Positions 1 through 5,015 of a stretch of 6,681 nt of DNA are shown piece after piece (within the stretch, counting starts at the first letter, position 1; each line of letters starts with the position of its first letter). Origin of the DNA: a bacterium (GTDB lineage: Bacteria > UBA6262); NCBI GenBank assembly GCA_028716025.1, contig JAQUQP010000101.1:1-6681 (forward strand). The letters are read 5' to 3'. Position numbers and translations under genes: made by a program. The notes beneath the pieces are model-generated. The model had not been told where the DNA came from and did no database searches. It was given only the letters and a program-made list of their open reading frames with translations.

Positions 1-1663
1 ATTTGGCGATGCCTTTAATAGCCACGTAGAGCCAATCAGGAACCTTTTCCTTGATCAGCTTATAAACATTCATTAAATGAAGCCTGAATAGAAGGTCAAA
101 TTCTTCATCATTGGCGCTGGAATGGTCATCACCATACCACCAGCACCAATCGCTTCCCTCAGCTATGTAAATCTCTTCCCAGGCTTTCGCAATTACCGAT
201 TTAAACTCATCTTGAGGGTGTCCCTGGGTAAATCTAACCAGAATGTCCCTGGTCCGTTCCAGGTAGTCCCAGGCGGTGTTATCTTCATAGTGTCCTATCC
301 AGACACCAAAATTATGGTTTATCCAGCTGCCGGCAAAAAGATTAAAAAGGTTATATTGAGGCGGATTTTGTTCCAGGTATTCACTAAAGGTGACGGTCCT
401 GAATCCGGGATCGGAGGACAATTCGCGGCATAGTCCTTTTAAGAACTGTTCTCCATCGTCAGGATAAAATTCCCAGGCATTTTCACCGTCTAAAATAATG
501 CTGAGCAGATGCGGGCCAGGCATTTTATTCACATTGTCCCGGATATGGCGCAAGGTACCCATAAAATTGTTAATAGCGTCACGGGTGGACATATGTGAAT
601 ACGTGAATCCGATCAAATCAGACAATGTTTTATCCCGGAAAACAATGTTGACTTCCTTGTCTTGGTTCTTGGCCCGGTACCCCTTGTATAAAGCATCGCT
701 GTGTACGTCGGTGCTGATGAAATCTTTGCGTAAAACTATTTTCAAGGTATTAGCCAGGATGTCTTCATCCGTAGCTATCCATTTGATCCCGGCATCTGCC
801 ACGAGCGGAATAATATCTTCGCTAACACTGCCTTCAGACGGCCACATGCCGCGAGGTTTGCGCCCGAAACATTTTTCATAATATTCAACTGCTCTTTGTA
901 TCTGGATGCGAGCGTCTTCAGGATGGCGGAAGCCTCTTTTGGGCAGGATTATCTCCGGGGTGGCTATCTTGGCCGAATCAGTGTTGCACAGCAGCGGCAA
1001 AATCGGGTGATAAAAAGGAGTGGTTGTAACCTCGATCTGTCCCCTATCCTGCAGCTCTTTATATTTCCCGATCACCTGGGACATGATCTCCCGGTGCTTT
1101 TGTACAACATAAAGCTTATCATCTTCCGTAAAATTCTTGCCCTTATCGATAATTTGTTGTAGTTTCTGGTCCCTTTTACGCCAGTAGGGATCTATCCAGA
1201 CCAGGTTAAATAGAACTTGCAGATCCAAATAATCCTGGGCGGTAAAATATCGTTTTATCCGGTTCAATTCCTGTATCGAAGTGTAGCGTCCCCTCTTATC
1301 CAATAATTCCGCGTAGCGGGCGAATGAATAGACCATCGTGCTCCAGTTCGCCATGAAGAAATTGGCTAAGATATAGTTTTTATCTTCTTCGGTTAGTTTG
1401 ACTGCCGGGATCAGGGTTTTGTCCAGGAATTCGTCGGAAGCATTATTCTTGACATAATCTTCGATCTGGACCAGCAATGAAGGCACGAGGTTAAAGGTTT
1501 GATGGATTTGGGGAAATTCGTCCAAGATAGCGGCCATATCATAGTAATCTTTCGTGCAGTGCAGTCGTACCCAGGGCAAACTGTATTTGCCAGTAAGATC
1601 ATTTTTATAATAAGGCTGATGCATGTGCCATAGGATAGCTACGTGAAGCGGCTTATTTTCCAT
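1..1663 (-). CDS. Glycoside hydrolase family 57 (alpha-amylase/amylopullulanase-like), 3' end cut by window edge
   Basis: The minus-strand frame from ATG at 1663 is open to the left edge, giving 554 codons with no stop. The motifs are those of GH57 retaining alpha-glucan hydrolases and transferases. They are HMHQPYY at residues 13-19 (region 1), TTPFYHPILPLL near 214-225 (region 2), WPSEGSVSED at 274-283 with E277 in the nucleophile position, WIATDEDIL at 295-303, FRDKTLSDLIGF at 342-353 with D344 as the likely acid/base, and ILDGENAWEFYPDD near 390-403. SDWCWWYGDDH at 504-514 is typical of the longer COG1449-type members, which often run to about 700 residues or more, so a C-terminal part probably lies outside the window. 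No signal peptide is seen, so a cytoplasmic role in glycogen or maltodextrin turnover is inferred. The ATG directly follows the stop of the PHP gene, implying translational coupling. Exact substrate specificity cannot be read from sequence. Confidence 0.93.
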   Translation of the reverse strand, partial: MENKPLHVAILWHMHQPYYKNDLTGKYSLPWVRLHCTKDYYDMAAILDEFPQIHQTFNLVPSLLVQIEDYVKNNASDEFLDKTLIPAVKLTEEDKNYILANFFMANWSTMVYSFARYAELLDKRGRYTSIQELNRIKRYFTAQDYLDLQVLFNLVWIDPYWRKRDQKLQQIIDKGKNFTEDDKLYVVQKHREIMSQVIGKYKELQDRGQIEVTTTPFYHPILPLLCNTDSAKIATPEIILPKRGFRHPEDARIQIQRAVEYYEKCFGRKPRGMWPSEGSVSEDIIPLVADAGIKWIATDEDILANTLKIVLRKDFISTDVHSDALYKGYRAKNQDKEVNIVFRDKTLSDLIGFTYSHMSTRDAINNFMGTLRHIRDNVNKMPGPHLLSIILDGENAWEFYPDDGEQFLKGLCRELSSDPGFRTVTFSEYLEQNPPQYNLFNLFAGSWINHNFGVWIGHYEDNTAWDYLERTRDILVRFTQGHPQDEFKSVIAKAWEEIYIAEGSDWCWWYGDDHSSANDEEFDLLFRLHLMNVYKLIKEKVPDWLYVAIKGIAK

Positions 1664-2314
1664 TTAATTTTCTTTCAACTTAACAAGATTATAAGCATTC
1701 TCTTGCATCATTTTGAAATCCTTTGCCGTTAAGTGAGCCGCGGTCAGAGTAGCCTTGATCAAGGATTCATTCATTAGGTCTTCCGGCATATGGGTGTCAG
1801 TATTAAAGACCAGCTTTGCTCCGTAAATATGGGCCAGGCTGGCGACATGCTGGTTAGTTTTATTATGGCCTCTTCTCGTCGTGATCTCCAAGCATACTTT
1901 GTTTGCCCTGGCCAGTTTGACATCGTCTTTGGAAATGTTTCCCGGATGGGCTAGAATATCCACCTTAGCCTCAACGGCTGCCCGGTTAGTACCCTTAGGC
2001 ACTGGTTCAACGATTGTCTCGCCATGGACTAGGACGATCTCAGCGCCCAGGTTTTTAGCCATCCTGAAAGCCTGCGCGATCAAGCGTGGCGGTACATAGG
2101 TTAATTCCGCGCCTGGGATCACTTTAATCTTATATTCGCGGCTCAATATCTTACTAACTTTAACCATCCGAGGGATGATGATATCAATATTAGAAAAATC
2201 GACATGATCAGAAAGGCAGATCGTCTTGTAACCGGCATCCAATGCCCGGCAGACCAATTCTGAAGGTATTAACGCTCCGTCACTGAAAAATGTGTGGCTG
2301 TGCAGATCGATCAT
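1664..2314 (-). CDS. PHP-domain phosphoesterase (histidinol-phosphatase-like)
   Basis: This 216-residue protein is a single compact PHP domain, a trinuclear-metal phosphoesterase fold. The metal ligands are in canonical order: HSHTFFSDG at residues 5-13 (H5, H7), SDH at 35-37, GAELT at 68-72 (E70), VHGE at 96-99 (H97), AHPGN at 122-126 (H123) and NTDTH at 171-175 (D173, H175). It resembles short proteins annotated as histidinol phosphate phosphatase domain-containing, but no histidine-biosynthesis gene is nearby, so the substrate is unknown. It is shorter than classical HisK-type phosphatases (about 260 residues). The start is supported by MIDLHSHT, the usual N-terminus of the family, and by GAGG about 6 nt upstream. 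A TATAAT lies at 2339-2344. Its TAA abuts the ATG of the GH57 gene with no gap, so the two are very likely co-transcribed. Confidence 0.9.
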   Translation of the reverse strand: MIDLHSHTFFSDGALIPSELVCRALDAGYKTICLSDHVDFSNIDIIIPRMVKVSKILSREYKIKVIPGAELTYVPPRLIAQAFRMAKNLGAEIVLVHGETIVEPVPKGTNRAAVEAKVDILAHPGNISKDDVKLARANKVCLEITTRRGHNKTNQHVASLAHIYGAKLVFNTDTHMPEDLMNESLIKATLTAAHLTAKDFKMMQENAYNLVKLKEN

Positions 2315-2338
2315 CTTAACCTCAATTACAAATTCTGA

Positions 2339-2344
2339 ATTATA
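2339..2344 (-). promoter_or_regulatory. Possible -10 element for the PHP-GH57 operon
   Basis: The minus strand reads TATAAT here, 24 nt before the PHP start codon, in the 79-bp gap after tRNA-Arg. No good -35 hexamer is visible 16-18 nt upstream, where the sequence is AT-rich, so this is a weak prediction. Transcription from here would give a 5' UTR of about 18 nt containing GAGG. Read-through from the tRNA transcript is the alternative. Confidence 0.35.
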
Positions 2345-2393
2345 TCGCTATCGCTTATGCCTAATTAATTTAGAATTCTCATTATTTGATAAG

Positions 2394-2467
2394 CGCCCCC
2401 GACAGGAGTCGAACCTGTGATCTTCGGTTTAGGAAACCGCCGCTCTATCCAACTGAGCTACGGGGGC
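2394..2467 (-). tRNA. tRNA-Arg (anticodon CCT)
   Basis: The 74-nt minus-strand sequence folds into a full cloverleaf. The acceptor arms are GCCCCCG and CGGGGGC, the D-arm is GCTC/GAGC with loop AGTTGGATA, the anticodon loop is TTCCTAA, the variable region has 5 nt, and the T-arm is ACAGG/CCTGT with loop TTCGACT. The anticodon CCT (complement of 2431-2433) reads AGG arginine codons. The anticodon stem has one mismatch, G27 against A43; its other four pairs are standard. The discriminator base is G. The genome does not encode the 3' CCA (the next bases are CTT), so it must be added by CCA-adding enzyme. Confidence 0.97.
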
Positions 2468-2474
2468 GTCGCGC

Positions 2475-2510
2475 GCCCTGCCGTTTGCTGCGCAAATCGA
2501 AGCGCAGGGC
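2475..2510. repeat. GC-rich nested hairpin just upstream of tRNA-Arg
   Basis: GCCCTGC at 2475-2481 is perfectly complementary to GCAGGGC at 2504-2510. Inside it, TTTGC at 2484-2488 pairs with GCAAA at 2492-2496 across a 3-nt loop. It starts only 8 bp from the mature tRNA 5' end and is much more GC-rich than the AT-rich DNA further upstream. It could be a folded tRNA leader or part of a dispersed palindromic element. Nothing in the sequence decides between these. Confidence 0.6.
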
Positions 2511-2513
2511 TTG

Positions 2514-2548
2514 CTCCTCATAGGAGACACCACTTCGTGGTTTCTCCT
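2514..2548. repeat. Long hairpin with competing alternative stem
   Basis: AGGAGA (2522-2527) and ACCAC (2529-2533) pair with GTGGT (2537-2541) and TCTCCT (2543-2548) around a TTC loop, with one C/T mismatch at 2528/2542. A second, exclusive pairing exists: CTCCT at 2514-2518 pairs with AGGAG at 2522-2526 around CAT. The two stems share 2522-2526, so only one can form at a time, as in attenuator-type leaders. The stretch ATAGGAGACA at 2520-2529 recurs exactly at 3126-3135. Confidence 0.6.
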
Positions 2549-2558
2549 TCTGATTCTC

Positions 2559-2611
2559 GGTTGACATCGTTACTATTTCAATCTACCTGACTTGGCAACC
2601 TCGAGTCAACC
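2559..2611. repeat. Inverted repeat GGTTGAC / GTCAACC
   Basis: GGTTGAC at 2559-2565 is the exact reverse complement of 2605-2611, with 39 nt between. It lies in the same minus-strand leader as the two hairpins next to tRNA-Arg. The loop is long for a simple hairpin, so this may be the base of a larger fold or chance. Confidence 0.35.
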
Positions 2612-2660
2612 TCTTCCGGGTTCCCGTTTATATCACGTTTTCACAGGCAAAACAAGATAA

Positions 2661-2678
2661 ATTACTCCTTGGAGTGAT
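2661..2678 (-). terminator. Weak hairpin downstream of the small ORF, possible terminator
   Basis: ATTACTCC and GGAGTGAT form an almost perfect inverted repeat about 64 bp after the stop of the small ORF. On the minus strand it is followed by a T-rich but interrupted tract (TTTATCTTGTTTT). It could end the small-ORF transcript, but the U-run is poor. It also lies downstream of the promoter-like sequence at 2704-2732, where it would be part of that leader. Confidence 0.3.
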
Positions 2679-2703
2679 TAAAAATACCTTAAACTAAGTA
2701 TAA

Positions 2704-2732
2704 ATAATAACAAAAATTTCCGTCGAAGTCAA
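2704..2732 (-). promoter_or_regulatory. Strong sigma70-type promoter-like sequence reading toward tRNA-Arg
   Basis: On the minus strand TTGACT (2732-2727) is followed by a 17-nt spacer and TATTAT (2709-2704). This is the best -35/-10 pair in the window. Transcription would start near 2697 and run leftward through the hairpin cluster into tRNA-Arg, giving a leader of about 230 nt, which is long for a tRNA. It may instead drive a separate small RNA. It lies just after the small ORF stop at 2742. Confidence 0.5.
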
Positions 2733-2741
2733 TAATAAAAA

Positions 2742-3050
2742 CTAGTTCAATAATTTTTTTGATAAGGAGTGTAATTCTGTATCAGCTAAAGCCGATACTT
2801 TCTTCTTGACTACTCGCGAAAAGTATTCCTTTTCAGTTTTGGTTAAGATTCCCTTATTCAACTTTTTAAGGAACAATTCTTTTTGTTTTGCGGAAAATAT
2901 CAGGTCTAGGTAGCGATCAAGATCAGTTGTTTCCGCTTTTTGGTTCTTGCGTTTCTTCTTTGTACGGAAGTAACTATTTTTGTATTGTTTCTTGCAAAAA
3001 AATCGGAAAATGTTGATTGCTATGGTTTCTAGGAAGTATCTTATGTCCAT
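2742..3050 (-). CDS. Small basic protein of unknown function
   Basis: I do not recognise this 102-residue ORF. It begins with a short hydrophobic/aromatic stretch (residues 5-19, YFLETIAINIFRFFC), followed by a lysine/arginine-rich linker (about 20-38). It ends in a region of helical character (about 45-102) with many Leu, Lys and Glu residues, including LTKTEKEYFSRVVKKK. The protein is strongly basic, which fits nucleic-acid or membrane-surface binding, but no helix-turn-helix or catalytic motif is clear. The ATG at 3050 is the only usable start, since an in-frame TGA lies 12 nt upstream, and the Shine-Dalgarno sequence is weak. Two tandem inverted repeats lie 11 bp upstream, so it is probably regulated and possibly autoregulated. 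It is more AT-rich than its neighbours and flanked by palindromic DNA, so it could also be a remnant of a longer gene or acquired DNA. Confidence 0.6.
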   Translation of the reverse strand: MDIRYFLETIAINIFRFFCKKQYKNSYFRTKKKRKNQKAETTDLDRYLDLIFSAKQKELFLKKLNKGILTKTEKEYFSRVVKKKVSALADTELHSLSKKLLN

Positions 3051-3061
3051 TTTGCACCATC

Positions 3062-3102
3062 ATTGTATTTATTTGTACAATTATTGTATGAATACGTACA
3101 AT
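3062..3102 (-). promoter_or_regulatory. Two tandem operator-like inverted repeats, ATTGTA-N8-TACAAT
   Basis: Positions 3062-3081 and 3083-3102 each carry ATTGTA, 8 variable bases, then TACAAT. The arms are identical in both copies and the repeat period is 21 bp, two helical turns. A degenerate third arm (AACAAT on the minus strand) lies near 3104-3109. Conserved arms around unrelated spacers on one DNA face are what tandem dimeric-repressor sites look like. The block ends 11 bp before the small ORF start. A poor promoter (TTGTAC-18-TACAAA) overlaps it, so binding would block transcription. Confidence 0.55.
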
Positions 3103-3120
3103 TATTGTTGCTATTATCAA

Positions 3121-3148
3121 TAAAAATAGGAGACAAATTGATGTCCCC
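3121..3148 (-). terminator. Probable intrinsic terminator of the sigma factor-apt unit
   Basis: On the minus strand GGGGAC (3148-3143) and GTCTCC (3134-3129) form a 6-bp stem with one G-U pair and an 8-nt loop. TATTTTTA follows at 3128-3121. It lies 113 bp after the apt stop codon, between apt and the operator-like repeats of the small ORF. It is the best hairpin plus U-tract in the window. Confidence 0.5.
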
Positions 3149-3151
3149 TAC

Positions 3152-3168
3152 GTGCGTCTTTGACGCAC
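3152..3168. repeat. Perfect 7-bp hairpin GTGCGTC-TTT-GACGCAC
   Basis: The two 7-nt arms are exactly complementary around a 3-nt loop. It sits 3 bp from the terminator hairpin and 3 bp from the cloverleaf-like structure, so a dense run of palindromes fills most of the space between apt and the small ORF. Confidence 0.6.
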
Positions 3169-3171
3169 AGA

Positions 3172-3224
3172 GCAATCGAGAATCGAGATTCGATAATCTC
3201 TACCTGTCTGCAGACAGGGATTGC
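3172..3224. repeat. Cloverleaf-like palindromic element
   Basis: An outer stem GCAATC (3172-3177) with GATTGC (3219-3224) encloses two perfect inner palindromes. These are GAGATT-CGAT-AATCTC at 3185-3200 and the 16-bp CCTGTCTGCAGACAGG at 3203-3218. The 5' inner part also has AATCGAG twice in tandem (3174-3180 and 3181-3187). The three-way-junction form resembles non-coding dispersed palindromic elements (REP, BIME or MITE types). Copies elsewhere in the genome would be needed to prove that. Confidence 0.6.
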
Positions 3225-3226
3225 GG

Positions 3227-3250
3227 TCTATTTTCAATTTTCTATTTTCA
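3227..3250. repeat. Direct repeat TCTATTTTCA x2
   Basis: TCTATTTTCA occurs at 3227-3236 and 3241-3250, separated by ATTT, immediately after the apt stop codon. It may mark the border of the palindromic element beside it or be a small local slippage duplication. Confidence 0.5.
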
Positions 3251-3260
3251 GATACAAATA

Positions 3261-3776
3261 TTAGAACTTGATTATTGAAAAGATGTCAAAGCCTTTAAGC
3301 TTATCCCGACCGTGCAAGAATCCGAGTTCGATCACAAAGCCAATGCCAGCTACTTTGCCGCCAAGTTTCTTAACTAGCCTGGTGCAGGCTTCTACTGTTC
3401 CTCCTGTGGCCAGCAGGTCATCGATTATAATGACCCTGTCGCCTTTTTTAAAGGCATCTACGTGCATTTCAAGGGTATCAGTACCATATTCCAGAGCATA
3501 GGTCTCTTTAATCGTTTTATAAGGGAGCTTACCCGGTTTTCTGACTGGTACGATACCTATACCTAGTTTATAAGACAGTGCTGAGGCAAAAATAAAACCA
3601 CGCGACTCAACACACATTATTTTATCTACTTTTTTATTTTTGTATTTTTTAGCCAACAGGTTGATCACTGTCTTAAAAACCTGTGGGTCTCCGATCAGAG
3701 GGGTGATATCTTTAAAGATGATCCCCTTCTTTGGGAAATCAGGTATATCCCGGATAAATTTTTCCAATTTTAACAT
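3261..3776 (-). CDS. apt: Adenine phosphoribosyltransferase
   Basis: This enzyme makes AMP and pyrophosphate from adenine and PRPP in cytoplasmic purine salvage. The 171-residue length is normal for bacterial Apt. The N-terminus, with FIRDIPDFPKKGIIFKDITPL at residues 7-27, is the Apt-specific hood. ESRGFIF at 57-63 and the flexible loop RKPGKLPY...YALEYGTDTLEMH (79-105) are typical. The PRPP-binding signature VIIIDDLLATGGT is at 115-127, with the D119-D120 acidic pair. No key residue is missing. The ATG lies 2 bp after the sigma factor stop with no strong Shine-Dalgarno of its own, so translation is probably coupled to the upstream gene. A hairpin plus U-tract at 3121-3148 can end the transcript. 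Confidence 0.97.
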   Translation of the reverse strand: MLKLEKFIRDIPDFPKKGIIFKDITPLIGDPQVFKTVINLLAKKYKNKKVDKIMCVESRGFIFASALSYKLGIGIVPVRKPGKLPYKTIKETYALEYGTDTLEMHVDAFKKGDRVIIIDDLLATGGTVEACTRLVKKLGGKVAGIGFVIELGFLHGRDKLKGFDIFSIIKF

Positions 3777-3778
3777 AA

Positions 3779-4627
3779 TTAGTTTACCAGCCTTAGTCTG
3801 TATTTATCCCTGGTCATGTATCGGCGCAATTTACTCAAAGCCTTTTTTTCTATTTGCCGGATCCTCTCGCGGGAAACACCCATTTTTTTGCCGATCTGGT
3901 CGAGGGTCATTGGCTCTTCGCCACCGATACCATAGCGGTATTTGATGATGCGTACTTCTTTATTATCCAAGTATTTAAGGCAGGTTGCGATAGTCTGGGG
4001 GATCTTGACGTTTTCATCATATTGTTTTTCAGGATCTATGCTGGTAGTATCATTAATGACGTCACCGAGAGTAATGTCGGATTCGTCATCGATCGGTGTG
4101 TCCAGAGAGGTAGTGCCCAGGGAAAGCGCGTGGGTTTCAATGATGTCTTGTAGTTTTTCCGCCGGTATTTGCAGGTGGCGGCTCAAGTCGCCCAAGGAAG
4201 GATTCTTGCCCAATTTTTGCGTCAACTTTTTATTCATTTTAAGCATACGCTGGATCTCTTCGATCTTATGGATAGGAATGCGGATAGTTTTGGTTTGGCT
4301 GGAAAGAGCCCGGGCAATCGATTGTTTGATCCAGTAGCTGGCATAAGAGAAAAAATAACCTTTACGGTAGTTAAACTTTTCCACCGCTTTCATCAATCCA
4401 ATGTTGCCTTCTTCGATCAAATCAAGGAAGGATAATCCCTGATCCCGGTATTTCTTGGCAATACTGATCACCAGGCGCAGGTTACCTTCGATCATCCGGC
4501 GGCGGGCTTCCATATCCCCTTTTTTGAGGCGGTTAGACAATTTTTTTAACTCTTCATTACTGATCAAAGGAAGCTTACGTACCTGCTTCAGATAGATCTT
4601 TAGAGTATTGTCGTTTACTACTGGCAT
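3779..4627 (-). CDS. RpoD-like sigma-70 family RNA polymerase sigma factor (group 2-like)
   Basis: This 282-residue factor directs RNA polymerase to promoters. Region 1.2 is about residues 6-35. Region 2 is about 48-123, with [31 protein letters not shown] and the -10-reading helix near 91-118. Region 3 is about 125-200. Region 4 has the helix-turn-helix [20 protein letters not shown] from 241, whose recognition helix matches the -35-binding pattern of RpoD. Region 1.1 is absent, so it is shorter than a housekeeping RpoD and closer in size to RpoS or other group 2 factors. Region 2 has YW (98-99) where E. coli RpoD has the W433-W434 pair, Q102 matches Q437, and A105 replaces T440. The start has GGGGAG just upstream. 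A promoter-like sequence precedes it, and apt follows after 2 bp. Whether it is the main or an alternative sigma factor cannot be told here. Confidence 0.93.
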   Translation of the reverse strand: MPVVNDNTLKIYLKQVRKLPLISNEELKKLSNRLKKGDMEARRRMIEGNLRLVISIAKKYRDQGLSFLDLIEEGNIGLMKAVEKFNYRKGYFFSYASYWIKQSIARALSSQTKTIRIPIHKIEEIQRMLKMNKKLTQKLGKNPSLGDLSRHLQIPAEKLQDIIETHALSLGTTSLDTPIDDESDITLGDVINDTTSIDPEKQYDENVKIPQTIATCLKYLDNKEVRIIKYRYGIGGEEPMTLDQIGKKMGVSRERIRQIEKKALSKLRRYMTRDKYRLRLVN

Positions 4628-4664
4628 TTTCTCCCCTATATAATAGCCAAGATGAAACTTATTT

Positions 4665-4693
4665 ATCTTATCCTATTTTTTGTCTTTACGCAA
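4665..4693 (-). promoter_or_regulatory. Possible promoter of the sigma factor-apt unit
   Basis: On the minus strand TTGCGT (4693-4688), a 17-nt spacer and TAAGAT (4670-4665) form a moderate sigma70-type promoter, 38 nt before the sigma factor start codon. The 97-bp gap after the acylphosphatase gene is AT-rich. It has T-runs (near 4694-4710 on the minus strand) preceded by a weak ATTAC/GTAAT stem, which might end the upstream transcript. A second AT-rich stretch, TATTATATAG, sits next to the Shine-Dalgarno but has no -35. Confidence 0.4.
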
Positions 4694-4724
4694 GTAAAAA
4701 AATAAATAGAAATGATTACCCAGG

Positions 4725-5015
4725 TTAAAAAGTAATAACAAAATCCCGATACTTATTCCGATAGGCGGACCATTCTACTTGCATATCAGCAACATATTCA
4801 GCCATATCTTTGGTTTGTAAGTCTCTGATTAGGTCCAGTAAACTCTGTTTATCTCCTTCTGCTTCTATTTCTACATTGCCATCTGGTAGGTTCTTAACAT
4901 AACCGGACAGCCCCAGCGAGTCGGCCAGTCGGCGCGTGAAATACCGGAATCCCACTCCTTGGACCATGCCTTTAACGATAATATGTACTGATTTTAATTC
5001 GTTGACCATGGCCAT
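4725..5015 (-). CDS. acyP: Acylphosphatase
   Basis: This small cytoplasmic enzyme hydrolyses acyl phosphates such as acetyl phosphate and carbamoyl phosphate. The 96-residue length is normal. The substrate-binding loop GMVQGVGFRYF is at residues 16-26 with catalytic R24. GYVKNLPDGNVEIEAEG at 38-54 carries catalytic N42. Both essential residues are present. The gene starts inside the end of the barrel-protein gene, overlapping it by 22 bp, so the two are probably translationally coupled. Two in-frame ATGs (residues 1 and 3) are possible. Only a weak GAG precedes the second, so the exact start is uncertain by two codons. The physiological substrate is generally unclear in bacteria, and the neighbours give no hint. 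Confidence 0.95.
   Translation of the reverse strand: MAMVNELKSVHIIVKGMVQGVGFRYFTRRLADSLGLSGYVKNLPDGNVEIEAEGDKQSLLDLIRDLQTKDMAEYVADMQVEWSAYRNKYRDFVITF

Noticed and set aside
122..1162. Three plus-strand ORFs (122-433, 498-881, 896-1162)
   Set aside because: They lie wholly inside the GH57 gene on the opposite strand, whose frame carries all catalytic motifs. They have no recognisable protein features of their own.
1411..1602. Minus-strand 63-residue ORF
   Set aside because: It is a shifted frame inside the N-terminal part of the GH57 gene, which has the conserved HQPYY motif in the correct frame.
1881..2099. Plus-strand 72-residue ORF
   Set aside because: It is antisense to the PHP gene, whose metal-binding motifs show the true frame.
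2468..2700. SRP RNA, tmRNA or RNase P RNA in the hairpin-rich leader
   Set aside because: CCGGAAGAGG on the minus strand briefly recalls the SRP RNA loop, but the GGTCCGGAAGGAAGCAG-type core is absent, and no tmRNA or RNase P signature is seen.
3062..3102. CRISPR-like array reading of the 21-bp repeats
   Set aside because: There are only two units, with 8-bp centres and no spacer-repeat structure. The inverted symmetry fits protein-binding sites better.
3063..3278. Plus-strand 71-residue ORF over the intergenic palindromes
   Set aside because: It crosses the operator-like repeats, the terminator hairpin and the cloverleaf element and enters the end of apt. Its composition follows those repeats, and it has no start signal or family resemblance.
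3854..4435. Overlapping plus-strand ORFs antisense to the sigma factor
   Set aside because: They are shadows of the sigma factor, which has complete regions 2-4 in the minus-strand frame.
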